In this document: piece after piece, positions 30,852-41,573 of the stretch | How the letters are laid out: every line of letters starts with the position of its first letter | Position numbering within the stretch: the first letter of the stretch is position 1 | Source: Fibrobacter sp. | GTDB lineage: Bacteria > Fibrobacterota > Fibrobacteria > Fibrobacterales > Fibrobacteraceae | Direction: 5' to 3' | Length of the DNA stretch: 52,451 bases | Assembly: GCA_017649565.1 (NCBI GenBank) | Contig: JAGCGO010000021.1 | Span: 1-52,451, forward strand | Made by a program: the position numbers and the translations under genes | Notes under the pieces: model-generated | What the model saw: only the letters and a program-made list of their open reading frames with translations | Told to the model about the DNA's origin: nothing | The model's database searches: none

Positions 30852-32381
30852 TTACCTAAGCGCAACACGGCGTTCCAGGGACCTTGCCCCATCGCGGACA
30901 CGGACCACATACAGGCCGTTGGAAAGTCCGGAGAGGTCGACAGAACCCTTCGAGGCGACAGAACTGAATACCGGACGGCCACGCATGTCGAACACCTGGA
31001 CCTTCGCATCTGCGGCACCGGCAACAGAAAGCGTACGGCCAACGAGGTTCATGCGCAGTTCCATAGAAGCGATTGCTTCGTGACGGATGCCGACACCGGA
31101 ATCACCCGGAGTGACAGGCGGCGGCGTGACAGAGCTCGTATCGCCCGGAGCGACAGAACTCGTATCGCCCGGAGCGACAGAACTCGTATCGCCCGGCGTG
31201 ACCGTGCTGGAATCCGTAACGGTCGAATCCGTAGCTGTAGAATCCGTGGTCGTAGAATCCGTAGTGGCAGACGAATCCGGCGGCGTTACAGCAGACTTAT
31301 ACGGAGACTTCACTTCGGATGCCGGGTGAGCCTTGAGGCTAGCGATAAGGCTGTCGTAGGCCGGCTTTGCCTTGTACTGTTTGTCGTAAATGAGGCCCTG
31401 CGTCTTGCCCTGCTGACCGTCGAGCCAGCTGTGTGCATCGGTCACACCCCAAATCATGAATTCACCCATGTTCGGTTCTTCGAGGAACACGTCCATGAAC
31501 TGGCGATAGAGATGGCCCTGCTTGGCATAATCGGAAGCCCCCAAACTACCTGCAGAACCTTGCGGGAAACCGACATCCAGTTCGGTGATGTTCAAGACGA
31601 CATCATGCTCGGCAAGAGCCTTGGCAAGAGCGCGAACGTTCTGGGGCGTCGTTTCGTGGGAAATTTCGATGTGGGTCTGCGTACCCACGCAAGTGATAGG
31701 AATGTTATTCTGCTTCCAGCGCTTGACCTGATCCACCACGAAGCCAGCCTTGCTGCCCTGGCCGAGGCCCCATTCGATAGCGTAGTCGTTATAGCAGAGT
31801 TCGGCATCCGGGTCGGCAGCATGAGCCCACACGAAAGCGGAGTCGAGGAATTCGGCACCAATCGTCTGAAACCAGACAGAGCCGTTGGAACGCCAACCGT
31901 GGTTGTTATCGTCGTTGATAGCTTCGTTCACCACGTCCCATTCGGCGACTTCGCCCTTCCAGTGCCCGACAACATTGTCGATATGGTTCTTAAGAACGTC
32001 AAGAAGCTGTTTCTTGTCGCGAATATTGTTCACCCAGCCCGGAACCTGGCTGTGCCAGGCGAGGGCATGGCCACGAACGCGCATCTTGTTCGCCTTGGCA
32101 TAGGTAACCATCTTATCGCCCTTAGCGTAGCTGAACTGGCCTTTGTTGGGCTCCGTCGCATCGAACTTCATTTCGTTTTCAGCGACGACCGCATTGAACT
32201 GCGTCTTGTGGATTTCCTCGAACTGGGATTCGATGGCATTATTGAACCATTCACTGTTCAGGATAGCGCCAACGTAACGGCCACGTTCTTCGGCCAAACT
32301 ACGGAGAGTCTCCTGAGCAAAAATTGTGGAAGCAGTCGCACCAATCAGTGCTGCTCCGAGCATGATTTTAGAATATTTCAT
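30852..32381 (-). CDS. GH10 endo-beta-1,4-xylanase (copy B)
   Basis: Secreted retaining xylanase, 509 residues. Signal peptide MKYSKIMLGAALIGATASTIFA. GH10 barrel about 23-355 with HALAWHSQVPGW, proton donor E153 in WDVVNEAI and nucleophile E267 in ITELDVG. The linker (about 365-425) is Asp/Ser/Thr-rich and includes three copies of an eight-residue unit SVAPGDTS, encoded by a 24-bp tandem repeat. The shared C-terminal domain follows (GLYVVRVRDGARSLERRVALR). It lies directly upstream of copy A on the same strand; a gene duplication is the simplest reading, with the catalytic parts conserved and the linkers diverged. Each copy has its own terminator. Confidence 0.94.
   Translation of the reverse strand: MKYSKIMLGAALIGATASTIFAQETLRSLAEERGRYVGAILNSEWFNNAIESQFEEIHKTQFNAVVAENEMKFDATEPNKGQFSYAKGDKMVTYAKANKMRVRGHALAWHSQVPGWVNNIRDKKQLLDVLKNHIDNVVGHWKGEVAEWDVVNEAINDDNNHGWRSNGSVWFQTIGAEFLDSAFVWAHAADPDAELCYNDYAIEWGLGQGSKAGFVVDQVKRWKQNNIPITCVGTQTHIEISHETTPQNVRALAKALAEHDVVLNITELDVGFPQGSAGSLGASDYAKQGHLYRQFMDVFLEEPNMGEFMIWGVTDAHSWLDGQQGKTQGLIYDKQYKAKPAYDSLIASLKAHPASEVKSPYKSAVTPPDSSATTDSTTTDSTATDSTVTDSSTVTPGDTSSVAPGDTSSVAPGDTSSVTPPPVTPGDSGVGIRHEAIASMELRMNLVGRTLSVAGAADAKVQVFDMRGRPVFSSVASKGSVDLSGLSNGLYVVRVRDGARSLERRVALR
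31128..31199. repeat. 24-bp tandem repeat (three units) in the GH10 copy B linker
   Basis: Units begin at 31128, 31152 and 31176 (GACAGA.CTCG, then TATCGCCCGGAGC); the third differs at the end. They encode the repeated PGDTSSVA linker. Length variation by slippage is plausible. Confidence 0.85.
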
Positions 32382-32596
32382 TTTTCCAACCCTTATGGAA
32401 TTAGTTTAAGGTTTCTGCATAAAGAATAGTCTTTTTTTCAACAAAAAAAGCGTTTTTTTCTCTATTTTGGCATTTTTCGTGATAAAAAAAACACAAAACC
32501 GCCCAAAAAACGGCTTTACGCTTGATTTTTCTCAACTTTTCCCAAAAAAACACGAATTTCGAAGCATCCGCTTTTGTTTTTTTATACATTCAGGTT

Positions 32597-34378
32597 ATGC
32601 AACCGCCAGCACTCAGACTATCGCATATCACCATCTCGAACCTTCGTTCCATACAAAACGAGACATTCCCTCTTAGCAGTTTTACGGCACTTATCGGCTA
32701 CAACAACGCCGGCAAGACGAACATCCTCATGGGTATCCGATGGCTGCTGGCCAACTTTTCTCTGGACATTTCTTACTTTGACGACCCGAACCGCGCCGTA
32801 GAGGTGGAAGGCTACTTTGACGGAATCACCGACCAGATCCTGAACCGCTTGGGCGAAGAGAAGGCGCAGGAAGTGCGACCGTTCGTCAGCGGCTATGCGA
32901 TGCGCATCAAGAAAGTGCAGCGGATTCCTGGAGAAATTCCCGAGAACATAGAGCTCTGGGCATACGTTCCGCCCAACAAGCGAGGCAGCGGCAAGAACAA
33001 CAAGGAATGGGTGCGCGTCAACGAGAAGTTTGTCTGTGCATTCAACCGCATGTTCCCCGAATCCATCGCCATATGGGATTTCGAAGGGAACAGGGCTTTC
33101 ACCAAGCTCCTGCACGAAATTTTCAGGCCGCTGGAACGCCGATTCGGCGGAGAACTCAACGACGTTCTCGCGCAGTTCAGCGAAATCCTTTCGCCAAGCA
33201 GCGATGAACGCGCCGAAGAGATCAAGGCATTCGACAGGGACGTGAATACGGCGCTGAGACCGCTTTTCCCGAGCGTCCGCGTCGAGCTCGACATTCCCAT
33301 CCCCACGCTCGAGACATTCCTCAAGACGGCCACCATCAAGGTCATCGACGAGGACGACGGTTTCCAGCGCGACATTTCCAGAATGGGAGCCGGATCGCAG
33401 CGCGCCATCCAGATGGCGCTCATCCGCTACCTTGCCGAAATCAAGAAGCACCACAACAACCATTACCTGAGCCGCACCATGCTGCTCATCGACTCGCCTG
33501 AACTGTACCTGCATCCGCAGGCAGTGGAACTGGTGCGCGTGGCGCTCAAGAACCTTTCCAACGAAGGTTACCAGATCGTATTTGCGACGCATTCCGCACA
33601 GATGGTCACGAGCGAAGACGTGAGCACATCTCTCCTTATCCGCAAGAACAAGGACCGCGGTACGTTCATGCGCAAGCGAATGGAAGATGCCGTCCGCCAG
33701 GTCATCCAGGATGCGCCGAGCCAGTTGCAGATGCTGTTCAGCTTATCGAACAGCAACGAGCTCCTTTTCGCCGACTATGTATTGCTGACCGAAGGCAAGA
33801 CCGAATGGCGCGTGCTGCCGGCACTTTTCGAACGCATTACCGGACAATCCTTCGCGCTCATCAAGTGCGCGCTCGTGCGCCAGGGCGGCGTCAGCAACAC
33901 CCGCAAGAGTATGCAGGTCCTCGAAGCCATGGACATGCCGGCCCGTTCGATTGTTGACCTGGACTACGCCTTCACCACGGCAACGCGTGACGGCTTCCTC
34001 GAGGCGAACGATCCCGACATAAAAATGTGCCGTAACCTTTTCCGCGAACTCGCTTTCCACAACCACCTGCGCCTGGTGAACGGGCTGCCCGTCAACAAGC
34101 ACAGCAACATCACCGCCGCCAAGGCTTATGCCATGATGGCCGCGATGCCCGAAGCGGAACGCCCCATCAGGAGCATCCACGCCAAGCTGCGCAGCCAGGG
34201 TATCTGGGTGTGGACAAAAGGCGCCATCGAGGAGCACCTGGGTCTCGAAGGCAAGAACGAAAACGTCTGGAACAACTTCATTGAGCGGAGCAAGTCGCAG
34301 AACTTCACGCGCACGCTCCCCGACTACGAAAGCATCGAGGAACTCTGCCGCTGGATTATCGACGGCAGCAAGGTGTAA
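32597..34378 (+). CDS. OLD-family ATP-dependent endonuclease (AAA ATPase plus TOPRIM)
   Basis: 593 residues. The N-terminal ABC-type ATPase has Walker A GYNNAGKT (34-41), a signature-like RMGAGSQRA, Walker B MLLIDSPELYLHP (about 294-306) and the H-loop FATHSAQM. The C-terminal TOPRIM nuclease has VLLTEGKTEW (catalytic Glu about 397) and IVDLDYAF (DxD about 454). Relatives include P2 OLD and GajA. No UvrD-like GajB helicase or reverse transcriptase is adjacent, so this is a stand-alone (class 1) OLD, and phage defence is possible but not shown. ATG 32597 is chosen as the first codon that begins the beta strand before Walker A; the frame open from 32522 runs through low-complexity A/T sequence. 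The gene between two housekeeping or secretome genes looks like a single-gene insertion. Confidence 0.85.
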   Translation: MQPPALRLSHITISNLRSIQNETFPLSSFTALIGYNNAGKTNILMGIRWLLANFSLDISYFDDPNRAVEVEGYFDGITDQILNRLGEEKAQEVRPFVSGYAMRIKKVQRIPGEIPENIELWAYVPPNKRGSGKNNKEWVRVNEKFVCAFNRMFPESIAIWDFEGNRAFTKLLHEIFRPLERRFGGELNDVLAQFSEILSPSSDERAEEIKAFDRDVNTALRPLFPSVRVELDIPIPTLETFLKTATIKVIDEDDGFQRDISRMGAGSQRAIQMALIRYLAEIKKHHNNHYLSRTMLLIDSPELYLHPQAVELVRVALKNLSNEGYQIVFATHSAQMVTSEDVSTSLLIRKNKDRGTFMRKRMEDAVRQVIQDAPSQLQMLFSLSNSNELLFADYVLLTEGKTEWRVLPALFERITGQSFALIKCALVRQGGVSNTRKSMQVLEAMDMPARSIVDLDYAFTTATRDGFLEANDPDIKMCRNLFRELAFHNHLRLVNGLPVNKHSNITAAKAYAMMAAMPEAERPIRSIHAKLRSQGIWVWTKGAIEEHLGLEGKNENVWNNFIERSKSQNFTRTLPDYESIEELCRWIIDGSKV

Positions 34379-34382
34379 ATCG

Positions 34383-34400
34383 CCGGGGCCAAGGCCCCGG
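34383..34400. terminator. Hairpin between convergent OLD and icd genes
   Basis: CCGGGGCC-AA-GGCCCCGG, perfect 8-bp stem. No T-run on either side, so it may act as a bidirectional block only in part. Confidence 0.5.
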
Positions 34401-34407
34401 ACAACAA

Positions 34408-36606
<2,199 letters not shown>

Positions 36607-36639
36607 CTAAGATAGAAAAATTAAAAGGACGGCAATGCG

Positions 36640-38136
36640 CTAAATAAGCCCGTTCGTGTTTATCCACTCGCCATACGGTTCAATCTGTTCCATACTTTCC
36701 GGATTGTCGCAATTCCAGAGCGGACTTACGTAAGGCTCCCTCACGATTTGCTTTCCGCTCACATCCCACTCCGAAGATCCCTTAATCAAGTAGGTGGAAT
36801 AATAAACCGCTGTATCTTCCGGGCATGAATCACCACTTTTCAGAATATCTACGACATGGACTTCTTCCAGACTGATTTCATGCAAAACATGACCCTTCGC
36901 GCCAACATCTTTTAGCACAATAACCCAATAAGCAGTTCCACTCCGCACATGGTTTGCAATTTCGGGGAAGAACACGCCAATCAGGGAATCGGGCAATGGG
37001 TAAATACCTTCTTCTTTATACGAACTTGCAACTTCTGCACTCGGGAAAGTGTTATAGGCAAGACCGTCCTTAAACGTCAATTCCTCGTAAAATTTACGCT
37101 TTACCAAGCTCACCCCCGAGTCAATTCCAAATACCCCGCCATTAATCGTATCAGGAGTAAAGTCATTAAACTGAGCCGTGTAAGCGTCAAATGTACGCGT
37201 CAAGCTATTACGCCATTCAAACCATTCGCTGTCCAATTGGCCCGATTCCGAGTCATTAGGATCTTCGACCTGATCGCAGCTGGAATACGAAGTCGAATTA
37301 CCGTTTTCATCTATGGTACCATAACCATAACAAGCTTGAATTGCTCCGTTTTCATCTTCAAAAGCCGCATATCTTATAGAATCCTCTTTACATACACCCT
37401 GGTATTCTTCGGTAAAGGAAGCTACGATGGTTTCGGCATCCATTCCTTCCGGAGCAAGCATGGAACACGCCAGGTTCAGAATCGATTCACGGCAACCATC
37501 CCCGAAATCCCTGAAGACTCCGTTGGCTTCAATGCAAGATTCCTCGAACTGTTTGAGATATTCAGAGCAAGTGACATTATATCCCCAGTATCGGGCATCT
37601 CCAACACTTTTCACAATGACGGGAACGCCATCGACATCGATAAGTTTAGAGGCATAAACACCAGACTTGATTTTTTGTGAACCGGCATAGGTGACACTCG
37701 AGTTAAACGCCTCACGTACCTGAACGCCAGATTCCTCCGGGAAAACCGCAATATCGCAATCCATGCGGTCATCTTTGCTACGGTGAATAAAAGATTCACT
37801 GGCTTTTGTATGGAACGGATATGCCAGTTTCAAAATTTCCTCATAGCTGGTATCGGGGGAACTACCAGAATCGTCACTCATCCACACAAGCGATCCAGAA
37901 TCAACATAAGAATCGAAAGCTTTGACAAGAATCGCTTTCTGCTCATCGGTCAATTGCGCAACAAACGGAGTATCTGGTTCCGGATTTGTCCCGACATCGT
38001 TTGAATCGTTCGAACTGGACGCCTGTTGCAAAGTATTCGGTTCCGTGGTCGCCCCGGCAACACTTGGATCGTCACTCGAGCAGGAAGCCCCAAAGGCAAC
38101 GAGTCCGACAAGGAATAATTTATACAGACTTTTCAT
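36640..38136 (-). CDS. Lipoprotein of TIGR02147 module 2
   Basis: 498 residues, function unknown. Signal sequence with Cys19 in AFGASC (a less usual lipobox), then SSDDPSVAG and ATTEPNTLQQ; the TEPNT motif is also found just after the lipid Cys of the lipoprotein at 16354-18711. The mature part has many Cys (about 10) and no family I recognise; it lacks the three GG.S.IS repeats of the module 1 protein. The gene starts one base after the TAA of the TIGR02147 gene, with GGAGG inside that gene as ribosome site, exactly as in module 1. The pair is thus conserved in layout while the exported partner differs. Confidence 0.75.
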   Translation of the reverse strand: MKSLYKLFLVGLVAFGASCSSDDPSVAGATTEPNTLQQASSSNDSNDVGTNPEPDTPFVAQLTDEQKAILVKAFDSYVDSGSLVWMSDDSGSSPDTSYEEILKLAYPFHTKASESFIHRSKDDRMDCDIAVFPEESGVQVREAFNSSVTYAGSQKIKSGVYASKLIDVDGVPVIVKSVGDARYWGYNVTCSEYLKQFEESCIEANGVFRDFGDGCRESILNLACSMLAPEGMDAETIVASFTEEYQGVCKEDSIRYAAFEDENGAIQACYGYGTIDENGNSTSYSSCDQVEDPNDSESGQLDSEWFEWRNSLTRTFDAYTAQFNDFTPDTINGGVFGIDSGVSLVKRKFYEELTFKDGLAYNTFPSAEVASSYKEEGIYPLPDSLIGVFFPEIANHVRSGTAYWVIVLKDVGAKGHVLHEISLEEVHVVDILKSGDSCPEDTAVYYSTYLIKGSSEWDVSGKQIVREPYVSPLWNCDNPESMEQIEPYGEWINTNGLI

Positions 38137-38137
38137 G

Positions 38138-38959
38138 TTAAGCCTCCTTCCCTTTGGTCAGCGGGAACAGCTGTAGATTCAAGCGATAAACCTTTTCGTA
38201 ATCTTTTTCCTTGGCAGCCATGGCAACCACCTGTTGCCGGAGATCTTCCAGCTTTTGCACCAACCACATATACGTAGATTCGGACATGCCAAGCGTCACC
38301 CCCGTGACATGACGCTTTTCAGGCGGCACGTTGTCAACAGCCTCCGCAGCAAGCTGCGACATCTGGCGGTTCATGGAGCGCAGAGCCAGGGGAATCGCCT
38401 CCGAAGACCCCGTCACGAGCTTGTCGGTCTGCACATAGGCATCCTCGCCCACCTTCTTCAGGAAATCCGTACGAAGCATAAAATCCAAAGACTGCCGGAC
38501 AGCGGCGGCGGTGACTTCCGGATAACAGTTGTGCGCCAGCTCCAGCGGCTTTGCGCCCGGCATTATCGGGGCAAGTTCGCGCACGACAGGATTCACCCAC
38601 GACTCAAAATACTGAAACGCCTCGGAATCGACGACACGTAAATGGGTTTCCTTGGCTATTTTCTGCATCTCGAGAAAAGCTTGCCTTTTCTTCTCGTCAC
38701 TCTTGGCGTCCGCAAAACGTTCCATCGCGCGGAAATAATCACGATCCGTCCCGACAAGCCCCATGGCATCGGCGACACCTTCCACGCCCTTCTTGCTCAG
38801 GCCGCTTTTTCCTTCGCAGACCAGCTGCATATAGTTAGGCGAAGTGAACCCGGCCAAACGAGAGAACTCACGCCACGAAAATATCGAGCACCGCTTGCGC
38901 TCTTCGTAGTAGTCGCTCATGTACTGGCGATAGTCCTGATATTCAACTATTGGCTTCAT
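38138..38959 (-). CDS. TIGR02147 family protein, putative transcription regulator, module 2
   Basis: 273 residues, homologous over its full length to the product of 15519-16352: both begin MKPIVEYQDY, have an XRE-like helix-turn-helix at about 25-68 (WREFSRLAGF..PNYMQLVCEGK.GLS), F.YF..W.NPVVRELAPIMPGA and the ending KVYRLNLQLFPL. Cytoplasmic. Its promoter and upstream inverted repeat match those of module 1. There is no good ribosome site; the likely transcription start is within about 7 bases of the ATG. Coupled to the next gene by a one-base gap. A pair-specific regulator or signal receiver is inference. Confidence 0.85.
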   Translation of the reverse strand: MKPIVEYQDYRQYMSDYYEERKRCSIFSWREFSRLAGFTSPNYMQLVCEGKSGLSKKGVEGVADAMGLVGTDRDYFRAMERFADAKSDEKKRQAFLEMQKIAKETHLRVVDSEAFQYFESWVNPVVRELAPIMPGAKPLELAHNCYPEVTAAAVRQSLDFMLRTDFLKKVGEDAYVQTDKLVTGSSEAIPLALRSMNRQMSQLAAEAVDNVPPEKRHVTGVTLGMSESTYMWLVQKLEDLRQQVVAMAAKEKDYEKVYRLNLQLFPLTKGKEA

Positions 38960-38965
38960 ACCTTT

Positions 38966-39009
38966 AATTTATATTGATTCGCGGTCACAGTCAATACATT
39001 TACTATACA
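38966..39009 (-). promoter_or_regulatory. Promoter of TIGR02147 module 2
   Basis: Minus strand: TGTATAGTAAATGTATTGACT at 39009-38989 in pieces TGTATAGTAAATG and TATTGACT, followed by TATAAA (38973-38968, 15-base spacer) or TAAATT (38971-38966, 17-base spacer). TTGACT is 35 bases before the ATG, against 36 in module 1. Confidence 0.65.
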
Positions 39010-39066
39010 AACAATGAATTTTTTATTAAAAATCATCAAATTTTTAATTTCATATAAAAAATTTTC

Positions 39067-39091
39067 TCATTATAATACACCCTGTATCATA
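39067..39091 (-). promoter_or_regulatory. Upstream inverted repeat of TIGR02147 module 2
   Basis: Minus strand core TACAGGGTGTA (39085-39075) in the wider dyad ATGATACA-GGG-TGTATTAT. It matches the core at 15389-15399 (one difference in 11), at the same side and distance from the promoter. Confidence 0.6.
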
Positions 39092-39120
39092 AAAAAGCTG
39101 ACGACAACCTGTTCGTCAGC
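39091..39120 (-). terminator. Terminator of nadC
   Basis: Minus strand GCTGACGA and TCGTCAGC arms (39120-39113, 39104-39097) around an 8-base loop, then TTTTTT. It ends next to the inverted repeat of module 2. Confidence 0.85.
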
Positions 39121-39170
39121 CTTTCAAGATTACACGAATTTTATCTTTCGAAATCGTTTGTATAGAAAAA

Positions 39171-40034
39171 CTAGATGCGCATGGAAATGTCGAGAGCCTT
39201 CACGCTATGCGTGAGCGCACCGACGGAGATGTAGTCGAGTCCAAGCGTCGCGATTTCCTTCGCACGTTCGAGCGTCATGTTGCCGGAACCTTCCACCAGG
39301 CACTTGTCGCCGCTTTCCTTGATAATCTTGAGGGCCTCGGCCATCATCTCGTTGCTCATGTTGTCGAGCATGATGACATCCACGCCCTTGTTGAGGAGAG
39401 CGCGCAGCTGGTCGAAGTTTTCGACTTCCATTTCGACCATCAGGTTCTGCGTGTTGTTCTTCTTCACCACGGCGAGCGCTTCGAGCACGCCACCCGCGGC
39501 AGCGATGTGGTTGTCCTTCACGAGCACCATGTCGAAAAGGCCCATACGGTGGTTGGAACCGCCACCCACGCGAACCGCGTACTTCTGCAGCGTACGGAAA
39601 CCGGGAACCGTCTTGCGCGTATCGAGCACCTTCGTCTTCCCACCCTTCAAGGCTTCCTGGAAAGTATGCGCAACCGTCGCCACGCCGGAAAGCTGCTGGA
39701 TAAAGTTCAGGAGCGTACGTTCGCCCGTCAAGAGTTCATGCGTCGTGCCGTCCATTTCGGCGATCAGGTCGCCCTTCTTCACAACGTCACCGTCTTTCTT
39801 GTGGAGCGTCACCTTCACGTTCGCCTTGAGTTCCTGGAACACGAGCTCGATGACCGGGAGGCCGGCGAGCACGCCGTCTTCCTTGGCAATCAGGCGGGCA
39901 TGCTGCTTCTGGTCGGCAGGGATGGTCCATTCGCTGGTCACGTCGCCCGTGCGCACGTCTTCGGCAAGCGCCAAGCGAATCATCGTGAGGGCATCATCTT
40001 TCGGGAATACCGGTGTAGAGTTGTCTCCGTACAT
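39171..40034 (-). CDS. nadC: Nicotinate-nucleotide pyrophosphorylase (quinolinate phosphoribosyltransferase)
   Basis: Makes nicotinate mononucleotide from quinolinate and PRPP, with CO2 release, in de novo NAD synthesis. 287 residues, full length. Conserved substrate-binding segments: EDVRTGDVTS (about 25-34), ERTLLNF, DTRKTVPGFR (about 142-151), GGGSNHRMGL (about 162-171), EMEVEN, MLDNMS and SVGALTHS near the end, where NadC normally has the GxxTHS loop. nadA and nadB are not adjacent. The ribosome site is weak. A CGTCT-type repeat lies upstream of the start. Confidence 0.97.
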   Translation of the reverse strand: MYGDNSTPVFPKDDALTMIRLALAEDVRTGDVTSEWTIPADQKQHARLIAKEDGVLAGLPVIELVFQELKANVKVTLHKKDGDVVKKGDLIAEMDGTTHELLTGERTLLNFIQQLSGVATVAHTFQEALKGGKTKVLDTRKTVPGFRTLQKYAVRVGGGSNHRMGLFDMVLVKDNHIAAAGGVLEALAVVKKNNTQNLMVEMEVENFDQLRALLNKGVDVIMLDNMSNEMMAEALKIIKESGDKCLVEGSGNMTLERAKEIATLGLDYISVGALTHSVKALDISMRI

Positions 40035-40056
40035 ATCTTTACCACTCTTTTTTTAT

Positions 40057-40099
40057 TTCTCTCGTCTGTAGCGAACAAAGTGAGCGTTCTCTCGTCTCT
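40057..40099. repeat. Dispersed CGTCT-flanked repeat, copy 3
   Basis: CTCTCGTCTGTAGCG, a variable centre, then GCGTTCTCTCGTCT. It fills most of the 63-base gap between nadC and the sugar transferase gene and is related to 13276-13324 (reverse orientation) and 7739-7769. Confidence 0.6.
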
Positions 40100-41549
40100 A
40101 TTGGGCACCCTTTCCTGTCAGCACCACATAGACCGTCCGCACAAGAATCTGGAAGTCAAGCAAAAGGCTCATGTTCTCGAAATAGTACATGTCGTACTGC
40201 AGCTTGATCTGCACGTCTTCTATGCTGGTATCGTAATGGTGACGTACCTGCGCCCAACCCGTCAGGCCAGGCTTCATCTTGAGGCGGCTAATGTAGAACG
40301 GAATCTTTTCGCGGAGCTTGCCGATGAACACGGCGCGTTCAGGACGCGGGCCGACCATACTCATGTCGCCCTTGAGTACGCAGAAAATCTGAGGCAGTTC
40401 GTCGATGCGGGTCTTGCGCAGGAACTTGCCCACCTTAGTGATGCGCGGGTCGTCCTTGGTGGCCCACTGGGCGCCGAACTTCTCGGCGTCGGTACGCATG
40501 GTGCGGAACTTGTAGACCGTAAAGGGCTTGCCGTACAGGCCGATGCGTTCCTGCGAATAGAATACCGGACCGCGGTCTTCGAGCTTGATGGCAATCGCCG
40601 CCAAGATACAGATCGGCAGCGAGAACAAGCCAAGGAACGCTCCGAACAAAATGTCGATGATGCGCTTTACGCGCACCTGCCAAGGAGGCATCGTAAAGGC
40701 AAAGAGTTCCTGCAGTTCGAATCCGTAGACCAGGTTTGCCTTGAACTGGCCGTTCACTACACCGTAAAGTTCCGGGACAATATAAATATGGAGAGGCAGT
40801 TCGCAAATCCACACGAGCACGCGCATGATTTCCTGCGGGGAAGCGCTGTCGTGGGCGATGATGATACCGCTCACCTTGAGTTTCTTGACCAATGCGGGCA
40901 AATCGGAATACTTGCCCAACACAGGGTATCCTGCAAATTCGTGATCCATCACCTGGAAGCGTTCATCGACAAAACCGATGACCCGCTGGCCACGTGCCGG
41001 GGTCTTGGCCAGGGATTCCGCAATCTTCCGGCCCGCTTCTGTCGTGCCGAGCACCAGGATGTTGTTCGCACCGTAGCCCAGGCGCAGGAATCCGCGCAGG
41101 CACCAATAAATGGCCATGCGGAAGCCGGCCACCAGCGTCATGGCGAGGCCGCCGTAGATGAATATCCACGGGAAGCGCGAGCCGTAGAGGTAGCCCTCGC
41201 TGAGCGGGGAATTGGCAAACACCTTGCCGACAAACTCGGCACCGAACAGCCCGACAACCACGAGCACGATCCCCAGCGCCACGGCGCGCAGCACCCTCAG
41301 AATCTGGTGGGTACGCGACATCAGGAGCCAGGAACGGTACAGGCCGGCGCAAGTGAACAACAGGAGCCAGCCCAGGTTCAGGACAAGGCCCATGTGCCAG
41401 TATTCATCAAACGTCTTGCTCGGGTCGAACTTATCCGCAATCCAGCCGCTATGGAACTGCACCCAGAAGGCCAAGGCAAAACAAATTGACAAGGCCGCGA
41501 AGTCCGAAAGGACTACGAGGATACGTTCCAATGTGGTCGCGCGGATCAT
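40098..41549 (-). CDS. Polyprenyl glycosylphosphotransferase (WbaP/WcaJ-type)
   Basis: Inner-membrane enzyme that loads the first sugar phosphate onto undecaprenyl phosphate for exopolysaccharide or O-antigen synthesis. 483 residues: four hydrophobic segments in about 10-130, a nucleotide-binding-like domain (about 140-260; NNILVLGTTEAGRKIA), a fifth membrane segment (about 285-310; IIDILFGAFLGLFSLPICI) and the catalytic sugar-transferase domain (about 310-483) with PVFYSQERIG, VYKFRTM, DELPQIFCVLKGDMSMVGPRPE and KPGLTGWAQV. All family motifs are intact. No glycosyltransferase cluster adjoins it; a second such enzyme is at 42960-44132, so two different glycans or initiating sugars are possible. 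Confidence 0.93.
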   Translation of the reverse strand: MIRATTLERILVVLSDFAALSICFALAFWVQFHSGWIADKFDPSKTFDEYWHMGLVLNLGWLLLFTCAGLYRSWLLMSRTHQILRVLRAVALGIVLVVVGLFGAEFVGKVFANSPLSEGYLYGSRFPWIFIYGGLAMTLVAGFRMAIYWCLRGFLRLGYGANNILVLGTTEAGRKIAESLAKTPARGQRVIGFVDERFQVMDHEFAGYPVLGKYSDLPALVKKLKVSGIIIAHDSASPQEIMRVLVWICELPLHIYIVPELYGVVNGQFKANLVYGFELQELFAFTMPPWQVRVKRIIDILFGAFLGLFSLPICILAAIAIKLEDRGPVFYSQERIGLYGKPFTVYKFRTMRTDAEKFGAQWATKDDPRITKVGKFLRKTRIDELPQIFCVLKGDMSMVGPRPERAVFIGKLREKIPFYISRLKMKPGLTGWAQVRHHYDTSIEDVQIKLQYDMYYFENMSLLLDFQILVRTVYVVLTGKGAQ

Positions 41550-41573
41550 TCAAAGCCCTCTGCAGACAACCTA

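Noticed and set aside
31128..31199. CRISPR-like repeat array
   Set aside because: The 24-bp repeats are directly tandem without spacers and encode a protein linker in frame.
32597..34378. Gabija defence system (GajA)
   Set aside because: The OLD-type protein fits GajA's fold, but no UvrD-like GajB lies next to it; the neighbours are a xylanase and isocitrate dehydrogenase.
34383..34400. Strong rho-independent terminator
   Set aside because: The stem is perfect but lacks a T-run in both directions; kept only as a hairpin of moderate confidence.
39207..41489. 760-codon plus-strand frame across nadC and the sugar transferase
   Set aside because: It covers two well-identified minus-strand genes and the gap between them; a shadow of codon bias.
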